Part shown: in pieces, positions 7,926 to 15,651 of the stretch
Layout of the letters: the number at the start of each line of letters is the position of its first letter
How positions within the stretch are numbered: the stretch's first letter is position 1
Assembly: GCA_002402545.1 (NCBI GenBank)
Contig: DHGA01000109.1
Location: forward strand, 1-18,916
Length of the DNA: 18,916 nucleotides
Origin: Syntrophaceae bacterium UBA4810
GTDB taxonomy: Bacteria; Desulfobacterota; Syntrophia; Syntrophales; Smithellaceae
Direction of reading: 5' to 3'
Position numbers and translations under genes: made by a program
The notes under the pieces: generated by a model
The model's input: only the letters and a program-made list of their open reading frames with translations
The model's database searches: none
Told to the model about the DNA's origin: nothing

Positions 7926-10493
7926 ATGGGTTTGAAAAATTGGCTCGCTAAATTTTCCCTCCCACGAAGAGATCTCTATTACAAGATTACTTTTATTTTC
8001 GGTCTCTTTTTTATTGTTCCAGTAGCTGTAATCATATATTTTTCAGTAAAGTATAATATTATTGAAGATAAATATATTCCTTTTTTCTTTTTAGTCTTAC
8101 TGGTTTTTTCATTTATTGGCTACAGGTTGTTAAAAAGTTTAGTCGATTATATTAAATCAATTTCCATATCTATATCCAAAACAGTAGAAAACAGAATCAG
8201 CCATAAACCGTTGATGGATGCCAGTGACGAGCTAGGCAACATTGTTCAATCGTTTAAAATTCTGGAGAATGAACTTAAAAATAAATTTTTTAACCTGGAA
8301 AAGAAAACAGAAGAGTTAGCGACATTAAAGGAGCTATCCGATCTCTGCTATATAACATTCAGCCCTGAAGATCTACTTTACATAACGCTGGAAAGAGCGC
8401 TGAAAATCGTGAACGCGGATGTTGGTTCTGTTCTTATATTGAAGAAACCAAATCAAGATTATTTTGTTGTGGAGGCAAACATTGGTTTGGATGATTTCGG
8501 CAAAAAAGGAACGCTCATAAAGTTTGATGAAAGCATTGCCAAATACGCGGTAATAAATAAGTCACCTTTGTTGGTGGAAGATATAGAAAAAGACGCGCGT
8601 TTCAGCAGAACCCCCCGCCAACATTATTTGACAAAATCCTTCATTTGCATGCCGCTCAGGACTAGCAAGGACGTTATCGGTGTCATCACCATTTCTCGCA
8701 AAAGATCAGAAAAAATATTTTCTCAGGACGATATAAACACGTTAACACCACTGTTAAGTAACGCTGCTTTCACCTATGACAATCTTCATCTTATAAATGA
8801 TGTGCATAATCTGCAAAATATAATGCAATCGTTAAAAAGAATATCCGCTTGTGTAAATTCCAGTTTAAATGGATCAGAGCTTTTACAGACTATTTTCCAG
8901 GAAATAAAAAATATTATTCCCTGCGATATAATCGCTTTGCTTAGAGTGACCAGCGAACAAGACAGTATATTAACGCTCGTAGATTTCATGTCTTCGATAC
9001 CTACAGACCTGAATCGTTCGGAATCATTTTCATTAAAAGAAACTGTTTTCGAAAAAGTTATAAGCCAGCAGCAGAATCTGTTTATTGATAAGTTCGAAGA
9101 AATTAATGGCGCAGCGGATAATAAATTATTTCAACAAAATCAAATAAATACCTGTCTGATAGTGCCATTAAAAGCTGGTGTAAAAATTATCGGTTTTGTG
9201 CTGATATATAATATTTTACACCAACAAAGTGAAAGATTGGCGGAAACAATCGAAACTATTGCCGACCATCTTTCCGTGGCGATAGAAAGAGATCGGCTGA
9301 TAAAATCAGTTACCAAACGGAATCAGGAGCTGGAATCACTGCAGTTAATAGGAAGCGCTTTATCCTCCTCAATTTTCGACATACAAAAGCTTTTAAACTA
9401 CACAATGGACATGATTCAGGCCGCGATAAGCGTAGAAGCGGGATATTTACTCATGAGCGAAAACGGGAAATTTAAATTTGCTGCTTCATTTAACCTGGAT
9501 ATGAATGAATTGCAGAATCTAAATATAAAAAGAGGAGAAGGCATACCAGGATATGTCGCTGATAGCGGCATGATCGTTATGACAGACAGTGTTCAGCAGC
9601 ATCCGCATTTTTCTGGAATTATTGATGATGCCGCAGGAATAACGACAAAATCGATACTGTCTGTTCCGATGATTTCACAAGGGCGCATTGTCGGCGTGAT
9701 CGAACTGGTCAATAAGAAAGAAACGGCTTTTACTGTAGATGATCAACGGTTATTACAATCCATAGCGGCATCTGTAAGCATCGCTTTGGAAAACGCGAGG
9801 CTTTACGAAGAAACGTTAGCTATGGCAGAAAAAGAAAGGGGTATTCGTAAACTATTCCAGAAATTTGTACCGCGTGAAGTAGTTGATAAAATTATTCTGG
9901 GAAATGAAACAGAAAAACCGATAATTGAGGAATCAAAAATTGTAACTTTATTAAATATAGATATTAGGGATTTCTCATTGATTTCAAAAAAAATCGGACC
10001 TAAAAAAACTGTTGAAATGCTTAATTATTTTTTCTCCATAATGGGAGATATTGTTTTTGAACATAAGGGTATTGTTGACAAATATTTAGGAGACGGATTT
10101 TTAGCTGTTTTCGGCGCGCCAGTTTCATCTAATTCAGACGCAGAAAACGCGACTACAGCGGCTCTGGAAATGCAAAGAAGAATGGGTGAGGTTAATGAAT
10201 ATTGTCAACAAAAATATGGGGAGAGATTGTTTGCCGGCATCGTTGTTCATTCGGGTGAAGTGGTTGTGGGGAATATCGGTTTTGAAAAAAAAATGGATTA
10301 TACAGTTATCGGAACCGCAGTAAACTTTGTCTTCAAACTTCAAGAATTATCCAGGAAATGGCCGAACACTATTTTGCTTAGCGAGACAACTTATAATGAA
10401 GTAGAATCAACTTTAAAGGAAAAAATGATAAAAATATCAGAAGCTGAAGAAAACATAGAATCTATGAGAATTTATCGTATTGAGTCACCATAA
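7926..10493 (+). CDS. Membrane adenylate cyclase, class III, with tandem GAF domains
   Basis: This 855-residue sensor probably makes cAMP from ATP. Two hydrophobic helices (about 21-42 and 51-68) anchor it in the inner membrane, followed by a HAMP-like linker and coiled coil (about 70-135). Three GAF-like modules follow (about 135-290, 300-455 and 470-625); the third is the clearest (RGEGIPGYVADSG, SILSVPMISQGRIVGVIELVNK). The C-terminal cyclase domain (about 670-825) has both metal aspartates, Asp679 in NIDIRDFS and Asp723 in DKYLGDG. The adenine-selecting pair Lys719 and Asp791 (MDYTVIG) favours ATP over GTP. Asn800 is present, but the transition-state arginine four residues later is Lys804, a conservative change. 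The start is set by the ATG after a weak AGGGTAAA site. It stands alone, divergent from the CoA-transferase pseudogene. The ligands of the GAF domains are unknown. Confidence 0.92.
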   Translation: MGLKNWLAKFSLPRRDLYYKITFIFGLFFIVPVAVIIYFSVKYNIIEDKYIPFFFLVLLVFSFIGYRLLKSLVDYIKSISISISKTVENRISHKPLMDASDELGNIVQSFKILENELKNKFFNLEKKTEELATLKELSDLCYITFSPEDLLYITLERALKIVNADVGSVLILKKPNQDYFVVEANIGLDDFGKKGTLIKFDESIAKYAVINKSPLLVEDIEKDARFSRTPRQHYLTKSFICMPLRTSKDVIGVITISRKRSEKIFSQDDINTLTPLLSNAAFTYDNLHLINDVHNLQNIMQSLKRISACVNSSLNGSELLQTIFQEIKNIIPCDIIALLRVTSEQDSILTLVDFMSSIPTDLNRSESFSLKETVFEKVISQQQNLFIDKFEEINGAADNKLFQQNQINTCLIVPLKAGVKIIGFVLIYNILHQQSERLAETIETIADHLSVAIERDRLIKSVTKRNQELESLQLIGSALSSSIFDIQKLLNYTMDMIQAAISVEAGYLLMSENGKFKFAASFNLDMNELQNLNIKRGEGIPGYVADSGMIVMTDSVQQHPHFSGIIDDAAGITTKSILSVPMISQGRIVGVIELVNKKETAFTVDDQRLLQSIAASVSIALENARLYEETLAMAEKERGIRKLFQKFVPREVVDKIILGNETEKPIIEESKIVTLLNIDIRDFSLISKKIGPKKTVEMLNYFFSIMGDIVFEHKGIVDKYLGDGFLAVFGAPVSSNSDAENATTAALEMQRRMGEVNEYCQQKYGERLFAGIVVHSGEVVVGNIGFEKKMDYTVIGTAVNFVFKLQELSRKWPNTILLSETTYNEVESTLKEKMIKISEAEENIESMRIYRIESP

Positions 10494-10528
10494 GAAAAGC
10501 CAAAATAAAAAAATCAAAAAGGATTAGA

Positions 10529-11112
10529 TTGAATAAAAAATTTAGCTTTTAACGGAAGTCCGCGCGCAAAAGGGAATACCTCAACATTTATAGAAGAAGT
10601 ACTTGAAGGAGCCAGATCTCAAGGAGCTAAGACAATAGAAATCAGATTACATGAAATTAATCTTAAGGGCTGTATGGGATGTTTGATCTGCCGTAAGATA
10701 TAGGAAACTGCAAGCCAAGAGACGATTTAAGCCCGTATCTGGAAGAAATATAAAGTGCCGCGGGTATTGTCATAGGTTGCCCCATTTATATGTACAGAAT
10801 ATCCGGGCAGATGAAACTGCTTGTGGATAGAATGTATTCTCTTTATGCGAACCTTCCCGAGGTGGACATAAATCTATGTTAAACCGGGAAAAACACACGC
10901 ACTTGTTGTTTCACAGGGAGCGGTAATCCGGAATTATATCAGAAATCAATAAGATATCTTGTGAGAATGAGAGGAAGCGATTTGGGGTTGGAAGAGGCAG
11001 GCCCAATTATTCATGTTAATAGCGAAGCCCATCATCCGGCGGCAAAAATCAATAAATGATGAATACAGCTTCTGAAATTGGCTTAAAATTAGTTAAAAAT
11101 TCCAAGAATTAA
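10529..11112 (+). pseudogene. Decayed flavodoxin-fold NAD(P)H-dependent FMN oxidoreductase
   Basis: A recognisable protein of about 190 residues is spread over all three frames. The pieces, in order, are LAFNGSPRAKGNTSTFIEE (FMN phosphate loop), GCMGCLICRK (a CxxCxxC that could bind an Fe-S cluster), GNCKPRDDLSPYLEE, GIVIGCPIYMYRISGQMK (flavodoxin-like second loop), KPGKTHALVVSQGA, NPELYQKSIRYLVRMRGSDLG and a tail MNTASEIGLKLVKNSKN. Frame changes fall in the A-run near 10534-10540, near 10700, near 10880, near 10920 and near 11058. There are in-frame stops, for example at 10751-10753. The order and completeness of the pieces show that the whole gene was present once and has decayed by small indels. 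It resembles iron-sulfur flavoprotein/NADPH-FMN reductase families; the exact family is unsure. Confidence 0.88.
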
Positions 11113-11134
11113 CAATATCCGACATTGTATTTTA

Positions 11135-11164
11135 TTGACCTTGAACTGTTTAGGGCACTATGAT
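11135..11164 (+). promoter_or_regulatory. Sigma-70-type promoter of the three-gene secreted-protein operon
   Basis: TTGACC (11135-11140) and TATGAT (11159-11164) are 18 nt apart, each one base from consensus. It sits just after the flavoprotein pseudogene and about 42 nt before the first ATG, which has a strong GGGAGG site 8 nt upstream. Confidence 0.65.
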
Positions 11165-11206
11165 AATTGTCAGGCTAACAAGCGATATTATTAGGGAGGA
11201 ATTTAG

Positions 11207-11548
11207 ATGGATTCAGATCCCATAAAAGACAATAAGATTTTTGAACTTACAGATATATTGGAAGAAACGAGCGCGCGCAACAATCAGGAAGTAATCGTTG
11301 TTGACGGCAGAGGATACGAGAAAAATAACAAGCCGAAAGATTTACAGGAAGTTATTAATGAAACCAAAGACTCTGAAAAGGAAACACGTTTAGAGGAAGA
11401 AATAATAAAGCACGCCGCAGAAATTGTGGAAAAAATAGCGCGTGATTTAGTACCAGAAATTGCTGAAAAAATAGCGCGTGAACTGGCCCCGGAAATCGCG
11501 GAAAAAATTATCCGTGAAGAAATAGAAAAACTTAAGAAAATAACATGA
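11207..11548 (+). CDS. Charged hypothetical protein with 12-residue repeats
   Basis: I cannot assign a function to this 113-residue protein. It is very rich in Glu and Lys with no signal peptide or membrane segment, so it is probably cytoplasmic. The N-terminus has the short motif IFELTDILEE; from memory, similar ELTDxxEE starts occur in other deltaproteobacterial proteins. Residues 72-107 are three tandem copies of a 12-residue unit (EIxEKIARELxP type), predicted to form amphipathic helices. They end in EEIEKLKK. The start is fixed by a near-perfect AGGGAGGA site. Its stop overlaps the next start (ATGA at 11545-11548), so translation of the two is probably coupled and their products may act together. 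Confidence 0.75.
   Translation: MDSDPIKDNKIFELTDILEETSARNNQEVIVVDGRGYEKNNKPKDLQEVINETKDSEKETRLEEEIIKHAAEIVEKIARDLVPEIAEKIARELAPEIAEKIIREEIEKLKKIT
11420..11527 (+). repeat. Three in-frame 36-nt tandem units
   Basis: Units at 11420-11455, 11456-11491 and 11492-11527 encode EIVEKIARDLVP, EIAEKIARELAP and EIAEKIIREEIE. The DNA copies have diverged mostly at third positions while the peptide is kept, which points to selection on the protein and not to recent slippage. Confidence 0.8.
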
Positions 11549-12219
11549 AAAAATATTTATATTTACCTGCCATTATTATTTTGATTTTCTTCGCTTTTGC
11601 TGTTAACGCTCAGAAAGAGGTAAGTACAAATGTCACCCTCAGTGTTGAAGGAAGCGCTAAGATAAAAAATGAGAATGTGGCCAAAGCCCGCGAAGAGGCA
11701 ATACAAAACGCGCTGGAAAAAGCGATACTTGAGGCAGGGTCAAATCTATCCGAGCTTTCAGTAAAGGATGAAAATTTTCAGCTTATCAAAAGAATAATAG
11801 TTCAAGAACAGGATAAGTATATCGCGTATTACACGATAACGCAGGAAAGCAGACAGGAGCAAGACTTTAACGTAAAAGCAAACGTTGTTGTCGCATCTGC
11901 GGTACTGAAAAACGACTTGCATAAAATGGGATTTCTTCATAACAATCTTAAAGACAAAAATAAAGTAGTGGTATTTCTGGACGTAAAAGGAATAAAAAGT
12001 TACGCAGCGTATTCAAAAATTAAAAAGATTTTACAAAGCCGCGTAAATTTAGTCAAAAACATATATCCCGGCACTTTTACCTGGCAAGAAGCTGAATTTG
12101 AAATTGAAATGGCGGGCGATCCCCAATCACTGGGAGTTGAGTTGGAACAAAACGCGGGTTGTGTTCTGGAAATTAACAGCCAACAGCCTAATCGGGTTGA
12201 TATGGTCTGTAAATTATAA
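11545..12219 (+). CDS. Secreted protein with FlgT-N-like domain
   Basis: This 224-residue protein has a typical signal peptide: Lys-Lys, a hydrophobic core of about 16 residues, and probable cleavage after AVNA at residue 22. The mature N-terminal part (about 25-125) has the pattern VEGSAKIKNENVAKAREEAIQNALEKAI, which resembles the FlgT N-terminal domain found in envelope proteins of many Gram-negative bacteria. The second half (about 135-224) looks like a small alpha/beta domain (KVVVFLDVKGI) that I do not recognise. No flagellar genes are nearby, so a flagellar role is unlikely; the shared fold suggests a periplasmic or outer-membrane assembly role. It overlaps the previous gene by 4 nt and ends 11 nt before the lipoprotein gene. 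Confidence 0.75.
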   Translation: MKKYLYLPAIIILIFFAFAVNAQKEVSTNVTLSVEGSAKIKNENVAKAREEAIQNALEKAILEAGSNLSELSVKDENFQLIKRIIVQEQDKYIAYYTITQESRQEQDFNVKANVVVASAVLKNDLHKMGFLHNNLKDKNKVVVFLDVKGIKSYAAYSKIKKILQSRVNLVKNIYPGTFTWQEAEFEIEMAGDPQSLGVELEQNAGCVLEINSQQPNRVDMVCKL

Positions 12220-12230
12220 TTGGAGGAAAG

Positions 12231-12830
12231 ATGAAGATTAATAAAATTTACTTTTATGTTGCGATTATAATACTTATCGTGATTGCTGGATGCTCATCAA
12301 AAGCAACAAAAAAAGCTGATGTTGATCCTGAAAAAAATTTGGTGAATATCATCGCTGTGCTTCCCGTCGAAAATAAAACGCAGGATGACGTTGCGCCGGG
12401 TTTATTGCGGATAAGAATTATCGACGAACTTTATTTTAAAGGCTACTCTAAAATTTCTCCAGACTTAATTGACCGAAGATTAAATGAACTGAACACTGAG
12501 GATAACAAAGAAAAAATAAATAATATAGCTCCCCGGACAATCAACGAGCTGGTGGGAGCAGACGGGGTTCTCTATTCAACTTTAAATAAATCTACAAAAG
12601 GCAAAGGGTTTTTTTACCGGCCTATAACCTTATCTTTGACCTGCGAATTACGAAAAAGTGAAAATGGTGAGATAGTATGGAAAGGTCAATACAACGCGAC
12701 CAGCAGAAATTTTGCCTTCACCCGTAAAGGTCTGGATATGAAATATTACAAGGCCTATGAAGAGGTGATAGAAGAACTTGTAAACAAGATAATGGAAACT
12801 ATTCCTTATGGGCCGAATTTACGTAGCTAA
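12231..12830 (+). CDS. Lipoprotein, GNA1162/DUF799-like
   Basis: This 199-residue lipoprotein has a hydrophobic signal and the lipobox IAGC, which makes Cys21 the lipidated residue. Serines follow the cysteine, so an outer-membrane destination is plausible. The body shows the pattern of the GNA1162/DUF799 group: a first strand IIAVLPVENKTQDD, then LRIRIIDELYFKGYSKISPDLIDRRLNEL, then LVGADGVLYSTL and a C-terminal strand GEIVWKGQYNA. Members are often found beside CsgG-like or FlgT-N-like secreted proteins, as here, and a role in an envelope complex is inferred. TGGAGGAA lies just before the ATG. It is the third gene of its operon. Confidence 0.75.
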   Translation: MKINKIYFYVAIIILIVIAGCSSKATKKADVDPEKNLVNIIAVLPVENKTQDDVAPGLLRIRIIDELYFKGYSKISPDLIDRRLNELNTEDNKEKINNIAPRTINELVGADGVLYSTLNKSTKGKGFFYRPITLSLTCELRKSENGEIVWKGQYNATSRNFAFTRKGLDMKYYKAYEEVIEELVNKIMETIPYGPNLRS

Positions 12831-12907
12831 TTCGTATTCCTTGTTTATATATAACAGTGTGAGAACAATCATGAAAAAAATATCGTACTTAAATATAAAA
12901 TGATTTT

Positions 12908-13450
12908 ATGAATTTACCCAATTTTCTATCTTTACTGCGCATTATTCTTGTTCCGGTAATAATTATTTTTTTGATGCAGGAATCATATAAAGAAGCGCTG
13001 ATTACATTTACTATAGCCGGATTAACTGACATTTTTGACGGATTTTTAGCCCGCGCTTTGAATAAACAAACAAAACTTGGCGCTTTCATTGACCCCATGG
13101 CAGACAAATTACTGCTTGCATCAAGTTTTGTTTCTTTATCCGTATTTGGTTTGATTCCCAGCTGGCTTACAGTAATAGTAATCAGCAGGGATTTTATTAT
13201 CGTGCTCGGAATGGTTATTTTGTCCGTGATGTCGATAACATATGAGATAAAACCGGTGTTTATCAGTAAAGTTACAACTGCTTTTCAGCTGGCCACTATT
13301 TTTTTTGCTTTGCTTTTTAAAGCGGTTGTTCATGATACCAGTGGTTTTCATTGGATTAAAATTCTTTGCTGGATAACAGCCGGGCTCACTGTCGTCTCCG
13401 GCGCGACTTATATAAGCCGCGGAATAAAATATCTTAATCGCGCTTCGTGA
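12908..13450 (+). CDS. pgsA: CDP-diacylglycerol--glycerol-3-phosphate 3-phosphatidyltransferase
   Basis: Inner-membrane enzyme that transfers a phosphatidyl group from CDP-diacylglycerol to glycerol-3-phosphate, the committed step toward phosphatidylglycerol and cardiolipin. The 180-residue length is normal. The full CDP-alcohol phosphotransferase motif is intact: Asp41, Asp44-Gly45, Ala48-Arg49, Gly58, Asp62 and Asp66 in DIFDGFLARALNKQTKLGAF followed by IDPMAD. The rest is a string of hydrophobic helices. The N-terminus NLPNFLSLLRIILVPVI is typical of PgsA rather than of phosphatidylserine synthase. The ATG at 12908 has no good ribosome site. The 77-base gap after the lipoprotein gene holds no convincing promoter, so transcription may continue from the operon upstream. 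Confidence 0.93.
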   Translation: MNLPNFLSLLRIILVPVIIIFLMQESYKEALITFTIAGLTDIFDGFLARALNKQTKLGAFIDPMADKLLLASSFVSLSVFGLIPSWLTVIVISRDFIIVLGMVILSVMSITYEIKPVFISKVTTAFQLATIFFALLFKAVVHDTSGFHWIKILCWITAGLTVVSGATYISRGIKYLNRAS

Positions 13451-13477
13451 AAAGGTCTAAGTATATAAGATATTTGC

Positions 13478-13506
13478 TTGACACCTTGGTTGTTTACTGC
13501 TAGTAA
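13478..13506 (+). promoter_or_regulatory. Promoter for tRNA-Val
   Basis: TTGACA (13478-13483) is followed after 17 nt by TAGTAA (13501-13506), preceded by TGC as in an extended -10. The -10 box itself is only a half match. The predicted start is about 22 nt before the tRNA. It begins just after the pgsA stop. Confidence 0.55.
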
Positions 13507-13534
13507 CTCCAATTCTAAAATGATGAGGAAAGAT

Positions 13535-13609
13535 AGGCACGTAGCTCAGGGGGAGAGCGCCATCCTGACGCGGTGGATGTCCAGGGTTCAAATCCCTGCG
13601 TGCCTACCA
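13535..13609 (+). tRNA. tRNA-Val (anticodon GAC)
   Basis: I folded this by eye. The 7-bp acceptor AGGCACG/CGTGCCT is fully paired. The D stem is GCTC/GAGC with a small 7-nt loop. The anticodon stem CCATC/GGTGG encloses the loop CTGACGC with GAC at 13567-13569. The variable arm is 5 nt. The T stem CAGGG/CCCTG has the loop TTCAAAT. The discriminator A is followed by an encoded CCA. It reads GUC and GUU codons. Confidence 0.97.
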
Positions 13610-13642
13610 TTTTTAAGGAAATTAATTTTACAAGTGCCAATC

Positions 13643-13675
13643 AAAAGGGCATCAGCAAAACGGTGATGCCCTTTT
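13643..13675 (+). terminator. Rho-independent terminator after tRNA-Val
   Basis: A perfect 12-bp stem, AAAAGGGCATCA with TGATGCCCTTTT, closes a 9-nt loop, and the last four stem bases double as a short T tract. It ends the tRNA transcript 25 nt before the thrS start. The short T tract may allow read-through into thrS. Confidence 0.85.
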
Positions 13676-13700
13676 AAAATGGTTTGTTTTAAAGCAAGTT

Positions 13701-15614
13701 ATGGATATGAAAATATCGTTTCCCGATAATAAAGTAATCGACGCGAAATCAGGAATTACCGCAGGTGAGGCAATTTCTTTGTGGGATAAAAACGCTTTAG
13801 ATTCGGCTGTGGCGGTAAACGTTGACAAAATGCCAGCGGATTTAAGCTCAGTTCTTAATAGAGATTGCTCGCTGGATGTTATTGATATTAATTCTGATAA
13901 TGGATTGGATATATTACGTCACAGCATATCTCACGTTATGGCGCATGCCGTTCAGGTGGTATTCAAGGGAACCAAAGTCAGTATCGGGCCTTCTATTGAA
14001 AATGGTTTTTATTACGATTTTGAATACGAAAAACCATTTACCACCGATGATTTCACTAAAATTGAAGAAAAGATGAGAGAAATCATCAGTGCCGATTATC
14101 CATTCATTCGTGAAGAACTTGAACGGAAAAAGGCGATCGAATTGTTTGCCTCTCGAAAAGAGGATTACAAAGTAGAATTAATCAATGATTTGCCGTCAGA
14201 CGTAAAAGTTGTCAGTATTTATAAAGACGGCGATTATATGGATTTATGCCGGGGTCCGCATATTCCATCCACCGGTAAAATAAAAGCTTTTAAACTTTTG
14301 AGTGTAGCCGGAGCGTACTGGCGCGGTGACGAAAAGAATAAAATGCTTCAGCGCATTTACGGTACCGGATTCGCTGATGAAAAATCATTGAACGATTATT
14401 TGACTTTGCTTGAAGAAGCGAAGAAAAGAGACCATCGGCGGCTGGGAAAAGAATTAGACCTGTTTCAGATAAACGAAGAAGCAGGCGCGGGATTAATTAT
14501 ATTTCATCCCAAGGGAATGATGTTACGTTACCTGATCGAAGATTGGGAAAAGAAAGAACATCTTAAACGTGGTTATGAAATGGTCATGGGACCGCAAATT
14601 CTCAAAGTTGATTTGTGGAAAAAATCCGGCCATTATGAACATTATCGTGAGAACATGTATTTCACAGAAATTGACGAGCAGACTTACGGGATAAAACCGA
14701 TGAACTGCCTTGCTCACATGCTCATCTATAAATCAAAAATCCGTTCTTACCGAGATCTCCCCTTGCGTTATTTTGAATTAGGCACTGTGCACCGTCATGA
14801 AAAAACAGGCGTACTGCATGGGTTGCTGAGAGTCCGGCAATTTACGCAGGATGACGCGCATATTCTTTGCACTCCCCAGCAGCTTAATTCAGAAATTCGG
14901 GCGATTGCGGACTTCGTGCATTACGCGATGGGAATTTTCGGTTTCGAATATGAAGTTGAGCTAAGCACACAACCCGCGGATTATATCGGTACTGACGAAG
15001 ACTGGAAGCTGGCAACCGATGCCCTGAGAAACGCGCTGGAAGACAACAAAATAGAGTATAAGGTCAATGAAGGGGATGGAGCTTTTTACGGACCGAAGAT
15101 TGATTTCAAATTAAAAGATGCCTTGAAAAGAAAATGGCAGTGTGCCACAATTCAATGCGACTTTACTTTGCCGGAAAGATTCGATTTAACTTACATCGGC
15201 GCGGATGGCGAAAGGCACCGTCCAGTAATGTTACACCGGGTTATTTTAGGCGCCATAGAACGCTTTATGGGAGTGCTTATCGAACATTATGCGGGGGCAT
15301 TTCCCGTTTGGCTTTCGCCTACACAGTGCATAATATTGACGGTGACGGATAAACATATTCCTTATGCCGAAACAGTTTATGATAAATTAACTCAAGCGGG
15401 TATTCGCGCTGAAAAATATTTTGAAAATGAAAAATTAGGTTATAAAATACGTCAGGCGCAGATACAGAAAATTCCTTACATGCTGGTTATCGGCGACAAG
15501 GAAATGGAAGCAGGAACTGTCGCGCCGCGTGTTCGTGACGGCAGCAATCTGGGAGCTTTGCCGGTACAAGAATTTATTGCTCTTGTTAAAGAAATGTGTG
15601 AAAAGAAGAAGTAA
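13701..15614 (+). CDS. thrS: Threonyl-tRNA synthetase
   Basis: Class II synthetase that charges tRNA-Thr in the cytoplasm. All domains of the usual 640-residue enzyme are seen in 637 residues. The TGS domain is at about 1-62. The editing domain follows, with the HxxxH metal site (His74, His78) and CRGPH (183-187). The catalytic core has zinc ligands Cys336 (KPMNC), His387 (DDAHI) and His512 (MLHR), motif 2 around HRHEKTGVLHGLLRVRQFTQ, and motif 3 GAIERFMGVLIEH. The anticodon-binding domain occupies about 540-637. The ATG at 13701 has little ribosome site; an ATG two codons later (MKISFPDNK) is equally possible. It opens the thrS-infC-rpmI-rplT-pheS-pheT cluster found in many bacteria. Confidence 0.98.
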   Translation: MDMKISFPDNKVIDAKSGITAGEAISLWDKNALDSAVAVNVDKMPADLSSVLNRDCSLDVIDINSDNGLDILRHSISHVMAHAVQVVFKGTKVSIGPSIENGFYYDFEYEKPFTTDDFTKIEEKMREIISADYPFIREELERKKAIELFASRKEDYKVELINDLPSDVKVVSIYKDGDYMDLCRGPHIPSTGKIKAFKLLSVAGAYWRGDEKNKMLQRIYGTGFADEKSLNDYLTLLEEAKKRDHRRLGKELDLFQINEEAGAGLIIFHPKGMMLRYLIEDWEKKEHLKRGYEMVMGPQILKVDLWKKSGHYEHYRENMYFTEIDEQTYGIKPMNCLAHMLIYKSKIRSYRDLPLRYFELGTVHRHEKTGVLHGLLRVRQFTQDDAHILCTPQQLNSEIRAIADFVHYAMGIFGFEYEVELSTQPADYIGTDEDWKLATDALRNALEDNKIEYKVNEGDGAFYGPKIDFKLKDALKRKWQCATIQCDFTLPERFDLTYIGADGERHRPVMLHRVILGAIERFMGVLIEHYAGAFPVWLSPTQCIILTVTDKHIPYAETVYDKLTQAGIRAEKYFENEKLGYKIRQAQIQKIPYMLVIGDKEMEAGTVAPRVRDGSNLGALPVQEFIALVKEMCEKKK

Positions 15615-15639
15615 CTGTTTAATTAAACCTATTTAATTC

Positions 15640-15648
15640 AGGAGGTGG
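15640..15648 (+). promoter_or_regulatory. Strong Shine-Dalgarno that fixes the infC start at ATA
   Basis: AGGAGGTGG lies 6 nt (counted from AGGAGG) before the ATA at 15652. The in-frame stop TAA at 15634-15636 leaves no room for an upstream ATG, GTG or TTG, and the first canonical start downstream (TTG at 15742) would remove 30 conserved residues. Confidence 0.8.
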
Positions 15649-15651
15649 AAT

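Noticed and set aside
11151..11170. A GGGCAC box that looked like a -24 element
   Set aside because: No GC dinucleotide at the required distance; the region is better explained by the TTGACC/TATGAT pair.
12871..12902. A 10-codon ORF (MKKISYLNIK) before pgsA
   Set aside because: No ribosome site and no recognisable product; probably chance in AT-rich sequence.
13535..13609. tRNA-Val as an integration site of a mobile element
   Set aside because: No integrase, no repeated tRNA 3' end and only housekeeping genes on both sides.
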